Notes under the pieces: generated by a model
What the model saw: the letters and a program-made list of their open reading frames with translations, nothing else
What the model was told of the DNA's origin: nothing
Database searches by the model: none
Source: Promerops cafer
Lineage: Eukaryota; Chordata; Aves; Passeriformes; Nectariniidae
Length of the DNA: 64,000 nt
Assembly: GCA_013398275.1 (NCBI GenBank)
Contig: VZSE01002883.1
Span: forward strand, 949,249-1,013,248
Direction of reading: 5' to 3'
Part shown: piece after piece, positions 1-11,620 of the stretch
Layout: every line of letters begins with the position of its first letter
How positions within the stretch are numbered: the first letter of the stretch is position 1
Program-made: the position numbers and the translations under genes

Positions 1-3000
1 GTCAACTGCCCATCTGGTCAGTCCACTGAGCTCCTCAACTTGACTGCACTACACAGAGCACATCAACAGTTTGGATCATCTCTGCCCAGAGAGCTCCTGC
101 CCGCAGGAACATGCAATGGATGACTGAACACAAAAATAATACTTGTAGCTTACAGCCAGTGCCCTTGTTCTGCCCACCAGGCTGCAGGAGGAGCCTCTAC
201 CCACGAGAACACACTGAATCAGTTAACCAGTATTTCCTCCCAGTACAGACATACAAGCACATTGAAACTACAGGACACTGTGCCTGGGGGAATGTAAATA
301 ACCCACTAAAGGAGAGCTCTGTTTGTAAGGGAACCAGGGAGGTCACAGTGCTCTGTGTCAGGTATATGACACACTGACCTGTGCCCAGGGACACAGGAGT
401 CCTTCCAGCAACCCTACAGCTAAAGCAACTACTAAACATTCTTATTCCCAAAGTGGTGTCCCAATGCCGCCAAGCAACATGGTGAACTTCAGTGTTCGAG
501 CTGTAAGGAAAACAGGTAGAAAACAAATGATTCTACAAAAACTCAGCCATCCATCCACCATCCTCAGCCACCTGCTGAGGTCCATGGCACCACCAGCATG
601 AGAGCCCAGCACTCTGTTTCCTCCACCAACATGGAGGTGTCAGGCTGACCTGAGGGCAGCAGCAGCACTGGGTACACAGCATCAGTGGGAAACTCCTCTT
701 TGAGGGATACCTGAGTAGCCCAGACACACCGAAGGATAACATTGCAAGGAAATTTCATCCCCCTTAGCACTGAGCCATCCTGACACAGGCCAAAGGTCAC
801 AACTGTAGTGGCACCAGCTAAGAGAGTGACAATGGGACCTCACAAGACAGGCTGGCACACTGATCCAGAGATATGGGCGCTGGGGACAGTGCCCTTTATC
901 CATGAGTTGCAGGGCAAATCTGTTGAGCTAAGATAGAAGCAACCAAAACTCACAAGTGTCTGAAATGTGGACAAGGTGTTTCCTGGCAACAGTAACAAAC
1001 CAATGGAGCAAAATGAATATTTTCTCAGCACTTTTCTGTTGGGTGACCTCGCTACCACCCTTCTGCAGGAGACAGGATCCTCTCTGACAGAACCACCACC
1101 AGCAGCTGACCCAGCACAGTGACCGAGGCTGACACTGCTGCACTCCCCTCTGCTCAGCTCCAAGGCTGGATTCCTGACCACCTTCTCCCCGAGGGAACTC
1201 CAAAAATAGCCTTTGCTCACTCAAGGGAGTCCACGCCTGAATAAACCACAGGCAGAGGCCTTTGTTCACAGCCCACACCACAGCAGCTTGCCCGCTCCGG
1301 AGGTGGATGCGAGGAGAAATGTAGGCCACACATGCAGAGAAAAAGAGACATCCAGAGTTCAGAGATGCCAGAGATCCCATTGGCAGAGTCAGGAAGTAAA
1401 TGCCCATTAAAACAGCCTGCAAGTGCTGGGGTACAGCTCAACACAAGCCAGGCAGGCTAAGGGCAAAACACACCTCATCAGAAAGTTAAAAACTTGTGTG
1501 CTATTTCCCCCACTAAACTGCCTGATGAATCATTAAAGAATATCTTTGTGATGTAACTATTCAGACTTACACAAAGAAGCCTTGTAATTAGCTCTCCAAG
1601 TAATCCTCTGGCCACCATCTGGAGCTCAGCCTAAACCTTGACCTCAGTCACACCAGACAGCCACACATCCGTGACACACACCTGACAGTGAGTCACACTG
1701 CTACACTGCATTCACAAAGTGGAGAAAGTTGACTGGAATGCTAAAAACTCGAGCCACTTTTTACTCTACAGGTTCTTCAGTTCACACCCATCACACTTAA
1801 GGAAATGGTTTCAAAAATATAAAGTTAAAAAGCAGGAGTCATCAACCCAATCATGCATCTAAAACAAAATGTTTCTTCCATCGAAACCTCAGTTTATAGT
1901 AAACAAAGTTGACACATGGCATACCCAACCTTCTTCCAATAACACAGGAGAAAAATCTTCCTAAAACCAGATTCTGACAGAAAACAGACTTACCACAGAT
2001 ATAAAATAACTTATTCCCCCAGGTATAAACAGCTCAAAATATTTTACTATTAAAGGATGGCAAAATTATTTTACCTAAAGCACCATAGATGACTGGATGT
2101 TCTTTTTTTGCTAAAACCTTCTGATTAGTTTGGAATTCCTGTCCCCCACAAGCAAATAAAGTCTAAGATGCCTACCACCTCTTATAAAGCCTCTTAGGAA
2201 GAGAAAAATTAGTTTTCTTTAATATACAGCTCTATGTTGCTTGCTGAGCTCCCCACAGCAAAGCAGTCAAGAACGATACATGCCACATCACCAAGAGCAA
2301 AATTTATCTTGTCAGTCCCAGAGGAATTCTATTTCCAATGAAGTTTAGCAAGCAGATTCTAGACTTTTCTAAAAAAGCCCACAACACAAGGAAAGACGGA
2401 TGGAGCAGGCTGAAACTGCTGAAACAGTTATTGCTTAGTTCATATCTGAGAGCAAATCTCTGCAAGAATGAGAAATGTTTATTTTTTCTAGGGATCACGT
2501 GTCCATGAAGCACAAAGAGCCTTCTGTAGTAGGAGCCATGGTCCCAGAGCAGAGACCTCCTACCAGCTGGGCTCCTGGCACACACAATTCCCTCCAGCTC
2601 GAGGGACAGTTAAATACAAATAAGAGCAAGATTAGAATGGACCACCAGGCGTGGCACACCAGGGAGACCCCAAATTCCAGTCATTTCACTACAGACAGAC
2701 AGACTGAGGCTGTCACCACCACCAGGTACAGACCTGGTTGCCTCCTCACATCATGCAGATTCCCAGCCCTGGACATGGGGACACCATGGGGGCTTTCTGA
2801 GCCTCCTCTGGGACCACTCCCCACAGCCAGACTGGCTTCAGTTTGGCAGGGGATGGTTTAAAGTGATTATCTTTGCCACAACACCTTTCTCCTGGCTGCA
2901 GCTTCAGCAGGGATTACCCAAGACCAAAGTTCTACACAAGTCAATATTTAACCTGAGCTCTGCACTGCTGAGACCCACCTGGAATATTAGATATAGTCAC

Positions 3001-5399
3001 TTATTAAAGCTTATGCTACCATTTCTAACAAAAAAAAAAAAATAATAATAACAGGCAAGTTATCTTCTTCATGAGAACTTGTGAAGAAAAATTCTACAGG
3101 GACAGCAGTTAGAGCCAGCATAAGTAATTTTAATAAGGGAACTAAAGGAAAATGCTTCCAGAAAAGGAGATCTAAACCTTGCACAGCAGGTTCAAGGCAG
3201 GGGCAAGAGCCACACGGCAAAAAGCATTTAAAACCAAACCACAGCAAGATCTGGAAATTCAGCATTTGTCCCAGAAGTAGTATAGTAACATTGCAATTAA
3301 GCCATTAATCTATGTCACAAAGGCTTATATAAGTCTTGCACATTAGAAGGAGAAGCATTTATTCTCCACTAATTATCACTAAGTATGACCTGCTGTACTA
3401 ACACAGACTTCAAAATAACACAATAAACAAAAGTTATTTTTTTCCAGGTTAATTGTTCCTAGTCTTAGTGAGGGTAAGAAAACTGCTTATATTAAAAAAA
3501 AAATTCTCTGCATGCACCTGATATAAATTTTTGCCAATAGTCTCACCTTTTATCTTTTTGGATGGAGAGCTTTCTGCTGTGAGAAACAGCTGTTAAAATA
3601 CAACTCAGGCCAAAAGTGAGCAACTGAGAGTAATTTCTTCTTTCCTACATGTTTCAATTCTTTATCCAACTGTTCTCTGTGATTTCTTTATTTGTTGTTA
3701 GCACTCCCACCTTTACATTTAGCAAAAACTGTTTTTTTTCTCTAAACAAGAACATCTGTTGTAGTAATGATTCCTGTGGAGTTATGGGTGAAAATCACCA
3801 CGGACACCATTCTAAAAATGCTCCAGTTCTGTATTTCTAACCCTTCACAGGTACCAGTTTGGTCAGCACCCAAAAGGAAACTTTTTTAGGAAACAAACAT
3901 ATTTCTGCTAGGAAAGAGTGAAAGGAAGAGGCTGAGGATATTAGGAACATCTGGAAATAAGGAGTAGTGCACAGCTTTCACCCCAAAAAAAACCAAAACA
4001 AAACAACAAGCACCACCAAAAAGCCAAACCACAAACACGAGGACTGTCCAGCAAAGTGTAGCCTCAGGGAACACTTCCAGGAGCAGCTTAACTGATTTTG
4101 ATCTCTGTCACTGCCTAATGGGCAGGCCTGCCTCTCCCTGTTGGATGCACAGACACAGAGCTCCATGGATTCAGTTTCCATATGGTGCTAATTGCCAGTG
4201 GGTTTGGCACGTGAATCCAGCCCACCACACCAATTACACCTGCACTTGAGGAGCAAGGAAAACAGACAAGCAGAGGGATGGAAAAAAGGTGCACAGGGCT
4301 CCCCTTACCAGCAGTAATATTAAACCCATTCCTGAAATTCCATGCTTCCAGATCCACACAGTTACCACAAAAATGCAAGCTTTCACAGCTCAAACACCTC
4401 CTTGGAGCAATCAGATCACGACTGCACTCCATCTTGGAGTGAATGCAGAAAGTATTTACCTTTATTTTCTTGCTCTGCTTTGAGAACAAGATCAGTCTAT
4501 TAAGAGCAGCCTGCCTCTGAAGCAGTAAAACTACAGGTTAAAAGAACAACTGCAAGTGAAGCCACAGCAAGGTCTCAGCACTTTCCAGCAGCAAAATTCC
4601 CACAGAGCTCAAATGAGAGAAGAGGCAGGTTCCTGTCTGTTTTATCTAAAGGTTTTATTTTCATTGCACTACACCTGCAGGTGTTACTTACACCCAATTG
4701 TCATCCATTTAGCAAAACTGAGGCACAGTAGGAGAGCCTTCTCACCTGTGCCCAGGGAAGCGCCCTTCCCTACAAGGAGAAAAGAGGAATGATTTGGATT
4801 GGAAGGGAATTTAAAGCTCACCCCATTCCAGCCCCTGCCATGGGCAGGGACACTAGCCCAGGTTGCTCCAAGCCCCGTCCAGCCTGGCCTTGGACACTTC
4901 CAGGAATGGAGCAGCCACAGCTTCTCTGGGCACCCAGTGCCATGGCCTCCCCATCCTCACAAGGAGGAATTCCTTCCCATATTCCCGTCCATCCCTGCCC
5001 TTTGACAGTGGGCAGCCATTCCCCTTGTCCTGGCACTACAGTTCCTGCCTTCCCTCATTAACTTAAGAGCTGCACTTCTCCGGGCTAAGCCACAAAGCCC
5101 AAGTGAAGCATCCACTAAACTTATACCATCCACTCTCCCAAACTTCTGCCAGGTGAGAGAAGCATCAAAATTCCTTCCCTTTTTTTTTTTTTTTTTAACT
5201 GGAGAGAGCACAAAACCATTGCAGCCTGTGCTGGTCTTTGTTGTTGCCAACAGCCCCCAGACAGGATTAGGACAGACACCACAGGCTTAGCCCCGGCGGG
5301 ATTTGCTCCAGGTTGTCTGGAGACTGACTGAAACGCTTCCTGCTGCCCGGGAAGCAGCGATAACACCCAGGGACTGCCCACCTGCCTCACAACAGGCAC
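1..5399. other. Non-coding; expected first intron of MAP3K13 by synteny
   Basis: No exon with recognisable protein similarity was found on either strand. I looked specifically for MAP3K13 leucine-zipper kinase segments (for example HRDLK or the DFG motif) on the minus strand and saw none. Apart from the CR1 at 4791-5045 and short A/T runs (about 3030 and 5179-5197), nothing structured stands out. Confidence 0.5.
4791..5045 (-). mobile_element. CR1 LINE 3'-end fragment
   Basis: The + strand contains the antisense CR1 hallmarks: CCATGGGCAGGGACACTAGC, GTTGCTCCAAGCCCCGTCCA and CACAGCTTCTCTGGGCA. The tail near 5010-5045 (CCCCTTGTCCTGGCACTAC) extends the match. It is 5'-truncated like nearly all CR1 copies. 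Confidence 0.8.
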
Positions 5400-5530
5400 C
5401 GCCAGCACCTCGGCGGCGGCGGGGGCCGCGGCTGCACCTCTGACCGCTCTCTTAAATTGGAAAAAGTCCCTTTTTTGTATCAAATACATAAGCGTGAGAG
5501 CTCCGCGCCTGCAAACAGGAGCCGAGCTTC

Positions 5531-5817
5531 CTGAGCACCCCGAAAGCCGGGCACTCCATTCCCCGAGCATCCCGTGTCCCTCAGCATCCCATTCCCCAAG
5601 TATCCCGTACCCTTGAGCACTCCCGTTACCTGCACACCGCATTCCCTGAGCATCGCGTACCCCGAGCACCGCGTTCCTGAGGCACATCATTCCCTCAGCA
5701 CTCCGTCACTCGGACACTGCGCTCCCTAACGTACCCCTGAGGCTCGTTCCCTGCGCACCCCGTACTCCTGAGCCCCTCGTTCCCTACGCACCCCGTACCG
5801 CCGAGCTCCCCGTTACC
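5531..5817. repeat. Degenerate GC-rich minisatellite, unit about 16-17 bp
   Basis: About 17 imperfect copies of a unit close to AGCAYCCCGTWCCCTG run head to tail and stop at the unresolved bases. Copies vary by single substitutions and small length changes. It sits within the CpG island. On the minus strand it creates a repetitive open frame (GxG-like residues) that is not a real protein. Confidence 0.75.
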
Positions 5818-5928
5818 NNNNNNNNNNNNNNNNNNNNNNNNNNNNNNNNNNNNNNNNNNNNNNNNNNNNNNNNNNNNNNNNNNNNNNNNNNNNNNNNNNN
5901 NNNNNNNNNNNNNNNNNNNNNNNNNNNN
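5818..5928. other. Assembly gap (111 unresolved bases)
   Basis: A run of N separates the minisatellite from the G-rich tract. GC-rich tandem repeats and G4-prone DNA commonly drop out of short-read assemblies, so the true length of missing sequence may differ. Reading frames crossing it are meaningless. Confidence 0.99.
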
Positions 5929-5943
5929 CTTCAGAGCGCGGGC

Positions 5944-5981
5944 GGGGCCTGAGGGGTGTGGGGGGGGTGACGGGGCGGGGG
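5944..5981 (+). promoter_or_regulatory. G-quadruplex-type G-tract
   Basis: Five runs of four or more G (5944-5947, 5953-5956, 5960-5967, 5972-5975, 5977-5981) are separated by loops of 1 to 5 bases on the + strand. This satisfies the usual G4 rule. It lies just beyond the assembly gap in the presumed promoter. Confidence 0.65.
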
Positions 5982-7367
5982 CGAGAGCTGAAGGAGCACG
6001 GGCGGGGTCAAGGGGCTGGAGGAGGTGACTAGGTGTGGGCGTGGTCTGATGTGTCATGGGCGTGGCTTGATGCGTAGGCGCGGCCTGAGGCGGTGCGCGG
6101 GCGGGTTTTGGGCGGGAACGCGTGAGGAGGCCTCGGGCCGTGCGCGGCGGGTACGGCCGGACCCGTGAGGGACTGGTCGAGGCGGGCACCTCGGGCCATC
6201 CTGAGGTGCTCTCGACGAGCCCTGGGCGGGGTGGGATGTGTGCAGGAATCCCAGCTGGCCCGGGCAGGGCTGCCGAGAACTGGGACAGCATCACCTGCGT
6301 GGGCCGGCACGGAGAGACAAGCACCGGACTCGTGGCTGAATGCGATAAGGTTGGCCAAACCACGACTTGGTATCTGAGGTTTACCCTGTTTTCGAGTACT
6401 TGGTGACAGCAGCGCCAGTATTCTATTACCCACCAGTTCTCTCAACAACAGGTTACAGCCTTGGGTGGCCAAACTAGATATTAAGATGCCAAGCTTTGAC
6501 AGACACTTTTAACACTGTAGTTTACTGCTGGACACAAAAGAGTTTCTTTAGTGCTACATCAACGAATCTGGAATGGAGAACAGAAAAACATATTGATTAC
6601 ATGTATCTTTTTGTCACCTTCATTGACAATGTTACTGTCTCCTTCAAGAAATATTCCTCCACAGCCACTTGTGTGGGTTTTATGATTTAGGTCTCACCTC
6701 AGCCTTCTGCAGCCATCACCTACTGTTTTTCAGTCCGACTGCTCGTGTTGCTCCAGGGTGTTGGATTGTTCCATGGGATGCCAGTGCAGCACAACAGCCC
6801 CTTGAACCACGTGTAATGCTGTGTGTGAGGACACTGTCACCTTGTTCTTTGTCCTGTGGTGTTGCCAAGTCTTCTGTAGTATTCTTGTTTGCTTCTAAGG
6901 ATACCCACGTTGATTTAGCACTCAGGGAATGGAATCCTTGGAGCACTAAGGAATTCTTCTGAATCTGCTCTGAATTTCCCTTCATGCTTCTGTTTTCTGC
7001 TTCCATAATCAGTTTTATGGTGGGATAGGGAAAAGAGAGCAAAATAATAGATCAAAGATGTGCACTAATATCCATTCACTATTTATAGGCATGACAGCAA
7101 GCATCCTTTGCTGGCTTTGCTCTTTTATGGATAAAGTCCTGCACGGCTTGTGGTGATACTGTCCATTGTAAACCAGCACCTGCAACATAAACACACACAC
7201 AAAGGAAAAGCACAGCAATACCTGTCAGACAGCACTAAGTGCTTATGTGTGCTCTAATTTTAAAGAATTCTGGACCACACTCCCAACTTTTATTTCTCCC
7301 CCAGTGGAAGCTGGAACAGCCACATCCATCACACCCTGATTTGCACACTAAGCAAGGAAAGGTTTTT

Positions 7368-7565
7368 GCTGCAGGTCACTGATAGTCTGGGAACAGTTTC
7401 TCAGAGAAGCTGTGGATGGCCCATCCTTGGAAATGTCCAAGGCCAGGTTGGATGGGGTGTGGAGCAACCTGGGATAGTGGAAGGTGTCCCTGCCCATGGC
7501 AGAAGGTTGGAATGAGATGGGCTTTAAGGTTCCTTCCAGCTCAAACCATCCTGTGATTCTATCAC
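7368..7565 (+). mobile_element. CR1 LINE 3'-end fragment
   Basis: The sequence runs from CAGAGAAGCTGTGGATGGCC through AAGGCCAGGTTGGATGGGG and GGTGTCCCTGCCCATGGCAG to the characteristic CR1 3' terminus CTGTGATTCTAT. It lies in the non-coding stretch upstream of EHHADH. Confidence 0.85.
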
Positions 7566-8017
7566 TCCACAGCATTCCTGGTTTGCCGTGAAGCAATACC
7601 ACGGCTTGCCAGGAGGTGTTGCTTTGAAACCACGTAAATATCAGAGCTCAACAGTCATGAGATAGGCCTGTATTATTAGAAGTAACCAACATACTTTGTT
7701 CTGGCAGGGAAAAATCGAGGTCCTACCTTTGAAACGGCAATTTTTGTTTAAGACAATTTAGATCTTAAATGCCCAGCATGGTACAGAGTGAGATAAATAT
7801 TGAACAGACAACCCACTCAGTGGGAAATGCTGTGAGTTTGTACATTGCTAACATATGTCAGACCAGCTTTATGTGTGTAAAGCTGTCCATGGCTTTGTGT
7901 TTGCAGGGCTGGATGCTAAAATATACATAAATACAGACCAGGCTTGATGCAGTGGGGAGTTTTAGAGGGGTAATCCTGGGTTTCAAGAGGCCAAGGAGCA
8001 GAGTAAAGACTCAGTAA

Positions 8018-8153
8018 GACTAAAGTTCTTCAAGGCCAGGTTGGACAGGGCTTGGAGCAACCTGATCTAGTGGAAGGTGTCCCTGGCCATGGCAGGGCAT
8101 GGAATGAAATGAGCTGTAATGTCCTTTTCAACCCAAAGTAGTCTGTGATTCCA
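8018..8153 (+). mobile_element. CR1 LINE 3'-end fragment
   Basis: AAGGCCAGGTTGGACAGGGC, GCAACCTGATCTAGTGGAAG and the terminal CTGTGATTCCATG identify the last 130 or so bases of a CR1 element in + orientation. It is a separate copy from the one 450 bp upstream. Confidence 0.82.
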
Positions 8154-11100
8154 TGCTAACAGCTGTCGCACTCACAGGGCTGTGTCCCTGCTCTCCACAC
8201 CTGCACACACACATTTTAAACAAAAATGAGCTGTTTGTTTCTAAGGGGAAATGCAGAGTTGGATATACAACTGTTCTCCACCTGCATACTAGGTTTTAAG
8301 TTACTAAATGTAGTAACAGGGGCAAAGTTACCTATGCATTTAATTATACCCAGATGTACTTCACAAGACAAAACAGGAAGCAAAGATTCCAAGACATTTA
8401 AAAACCTTTTTTACTACATAAAAAAAACCTCCTCAAAGGATACCCAGCTAGGATGAAAAGGTTTCTAAATATGGCTTTATCACACCAAGCTGAAACAACC
8501 TTCATGGCTGAAAGAAGCTGTGGCTCTTCAGCAGCAATTTAAACTCTGAAATAGGATGATATTCCATGGCCCACAGTGTGCCTTGCTTGTAGTTATCACA
8601 CTTGCTCCATCTGTGCCTTTGTGAGAGCTCTCTGTCCCAGCCCTGAGGCACTGAACTCCAGCTCACTGAGGCTCTGGGAGGCTGGGTTTTGGAGATAGTT
8701 TGGAAAAGAAACTTAAAATTATCAGAAAGGGTGTGATAACCAAAGGAGACTTTGAAAACTATTTTGTGATCAAATGTTTGCCAGTATTGGCTTTTACGAC
8801 ACATGAAGGGGCCAGACAAAGATTACAAAGGTTCAACAGCTCTTTTTACAACAGATAATTTTTAAGGGGAAAAAAAAAATTAAAACCATAGCTGTAAAAG
8901 GGAAAGCAGAAAACAGTTGTTGGATTTAGCTGGCCCTCCAAGCTGTCATTTCAACAGCAAGGTGCAATTCAGGCCTTAAGTTTAGACCAGCTGATGACAA
9001 GAACCAGTAAGTTTTCAGAGTTCCTGCCCCTCTCAGCATTGTGGCCATGGGCTTTACCACAAATCTCCACTCAGATTGCACAATACAGCTGATAAGACCT
9101 TGCACGTTCCTCAGAGGTTGTTCCCACAGGAATACTCTACTCCTCCAACTGGGACATTACTGCACTCACCTTGTTTTTATCATTCAGCACTTCCTGCACA
9201 GGCTGATGATCCCAGGGGGCTGTAGGAGACTTGACACATTTGTGTTGCTCCAGCTCAGAAAGAAGCAGGAATCTTTTTCTTCTACTTTGGCACTTTCTGA
9301 GGGGTTCAGAAGACAAAGCACAACATTCACATTCTTTAAAATCTGTCCTTTGGTGAATACCCCCATTCCCACTTCTAGTACTGGAGTTTCTAAGGATTTG
9401 CTATTCCTGTCTTAGAAGCCTTTTTCCAGAGCTGGGTGCTGGGTGTATTTTCTGAGCATTATCCTCTGATGTGTAGTCAAAAGACCAGTAATCAGAGGGA
9501 TCTGGAATAGTGTGATCTCTTTTCTTTTGGCAGGCCTAGGGCTAGAGAAAGCTGCCACCGTGTCCTGGGGTTCCACAGCCCACAGCTGCTTTCCAGCAAA
9601 GCACAAACTGCCAGGCAGCCCCTGCACAGCTTTAGAACAGCAGGGCTGACAGAGACCTGCACAAGCTCTTGGGGAACCCCACAAAAGCTGCAGGAATAAA
9701 CTGGACCATCCTGATAACATCTTGCCAAGATGAAGTGCACTGACAGGCTCTGCAACCTGCACCCCTCCCATGTGCAAGATTGGCTCAGATGTAGCAGACC
9801 TGCACAGCCTTGGGTCTGATTGCTGTGAAAACAGCAATGCTGGGAGAGGAAAACACAGCCAGAAGCATGATTGGGGCCTGTGCCATGTACTTAATCTTTC
9901 CCCATTGGTTTGGGAGCTGGATTTAAGCTCAGGCCTTTGCACTTGGTCATTGCACAGCTTCCAAGACTTAAAATTTCTCTGCTGTATACACTGAAATGCA
10001 TTTCTTCATCTCACTACCAAACTCCACTCATCTTGAAGGAAAAAGGGAAAAGAAGAAAAGCATAAGGCCTATAATCTTAAATATTACTTGAACATTTCCA
10101 TGGCAATGCAGAACTTACTTTTTTTTTCTATGCACTCTCTTTTCCCAAGCACTGCTTTCTTCTGTGTTTATTTGGGCTTGAAATGGGGCTGTTTTATCAC
10201 AACTACAGCAGTTGTATTATTAAAGGACAAGTAGATCAGACCTGTAAATTATAAACACAAAGTACAACTTAGACTGATCTTTGGTTTCATTCTGGTTAAC
10301 AAAAATTCTACAGAGCAGCTAGCCCTCCAAGGCATCATTTACACAATTTTTATAAACTCCCAGAACATGCTGTTTACAAGCAAATGGCAGAGTATTATTG
10401 CTAGTTTGGGGGGGTTGTAACATTATATAAAAAATGCCAGAAGAGTGATCCACCACAACAGCGATAACAATAAAGGTTACATAAAAGCAGCAATGCAGGT
10501 TGCTTTCAGTGAAGGACCTTTCTGTACATGTAAACCAATTTCTAAAATTGTGTACACCTGTTCCAGACCAGGGAAAGAGCTGTAGCCATTCTGCCCAGGG
10601 ACCAACTTTTAAAGGCCAAGAGACATAAAGGGTAGATTATAGAGATATAAATAAGAATACAACAATATATACATAGGAATCTTCTCTGTCCCTTAAACAA
10701 CATTTTAGGGCAACAGATACGTGTTGTAACATTAGAAACTATGTTTCCCCCCTACATCTCAGCTCTATTTACAGTGGCATTACTGCTCTGAGCTGCTGGG
10801 CTGGTGTGAGATGATGCCCAAGGGGACCAGGGGGACAGAGCTTGTCTGGGAGCACACATTAAATCCCAGTGTTGTCCCAGAATAGGTTCTTTCACCCAGT
10901 GTACAAGATGCCAATCCAACATTGAGTCAAGGTATTTGATTTATTTACATTTCTGTACAAATTGTACAGAAAGGAGGCTGGGTGGCAAATCCACAAAGCC
11001 AGCACAACAACTATCAAAACTTTTCACTATTTATGCATCTTAGCAAATGAAAGTATTGATGTTCATTGGCTGCAAGTTACATGGTTCTCTTATTTAGTGG

Positions 11101-11500
11101 TCTATCTTCTACTGATTAATGATTCTCTTGTTTCTCATGCTTATTAACCCAGTCTTTCTCTTCTTTTGGTCAGTGGTTTCTTGGGTCAGTGGTCTGTGAG
11201 TCATTGGTCATGATCTGCCCCTGCCAGAATTACCTTTTACCCCGTTCTGGGCTGATTTCAGCACAATTGCTGGGTTGGCTTTATTAGTTTCTTCCTTATT
11301 TTGGGGGTTCTGTCAAATGTCCTTGTGGCCTCTAAGTTTTCTGCATTCTGTGTGCCCACTCTCAGTGGCACATCACACACATCCTTCTTCCCAAGCGCTG
11401 TCAAGCTTCCCCCCTAGGACTGAGATCATTGAAACATGTGGAGCCCTAGACCTTAACACGGCAATTCTACCCTAAAAGGAACTTCTCCTTCCAACACCTG

Positions 11501-11508
11501 GACGTCAC
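11501..11508 (+). promoter_or_regulatory. CRE-like element in the EHHADH proximal promoter
   Basis: The + strand reads GACGTCAC; its complement contains TGACGTCC, one base from the palindromic cAMP-response/ATF site. It lies about 43 bp upstream of the EHHADH start codon, where a promoter or 5'UTR is expected. No convincing TATA box is seen. A single site of this kind can arise by chance. Confidence 0.35.
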
Positions 11509-11549
11509 TTAGAGCTTGTGAGCTGCTGTTTCACGGGTGAAATCTNGGC

Positions 11550-11620
11550 ATGGCGCAGTACGCGAGGGGCTCGGCCGTGGCCGTCATCCGGCTCCGCAAC
11601 CCGCCGGTCAACGCGCTCAG
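11550..11620 (+). CDS. EHHADH: EHHADH coding exon 1
   Basis: This exon encodes residues 1-23 and two bases of codon 24, beginning MAQYARGSAVAVIRLRNPP, which aligns with the human N-terminus. The donor is CAG|GTACCG at 11621. The first 200 bases around it are locally GC-rich. An unresolved base lies four positions before the ATG. Intron 1 is 6.4 kb. Confidence 0.93.

Larger units (their letters stand above)
5400..6330. promoter_or_regulatory. CpG island / presumed promoter of the left neighbour (MAP3K13 by synteny)
   Basis: The stretch is strongly GC- and CpG-rich against AT-rich flanks. It holds GC boxes such as GGGCGGGGCC (5940-5949), GGGCGTGG repeats (about 6037-6065) and an E2F-like TTTTGGGCGGGAAC at 6106-6119. 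No coding exon is seen. In human the gene next to EHHADH on this side is MAP3K13, transcribed away from EHHADH from non-coding first exons; that would put it on the minus strand here. The identity is inferred from synteny only. The 111-base gap lies inside. Confidence 0.6.
6331..11500. other. Non-coding region between the left CpG island and EHHADH
   Basis: It contains two + CR1 tails (7368-7565, 8018-8153) and no recognisable exon. The stretch 10000-10960 is AT-rich and low in repeats, with AATAAA on the minus strand near 10940, which could mark the end of an unknown minus-strand transcript; no coding sequence supports it. Three GGTCA half-sites lie at 11167-11210. Confidence 0.5.

Noticed and set aside
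1..5399. Calling MAP3K13 coding exons on the minus strand
   Set aside because: Synteny predicts the gene here, but no segment resembles its kinase or leucine-zipper regions; only an intron or non-coding exon could be present.
5695..6363. A 222-codon minus-strand ORF in the left CpG island
   Set aside because: It crosses the run of N, and its Pro/Ala/His-rich sequence comes from GC boxes and the minisatellite.
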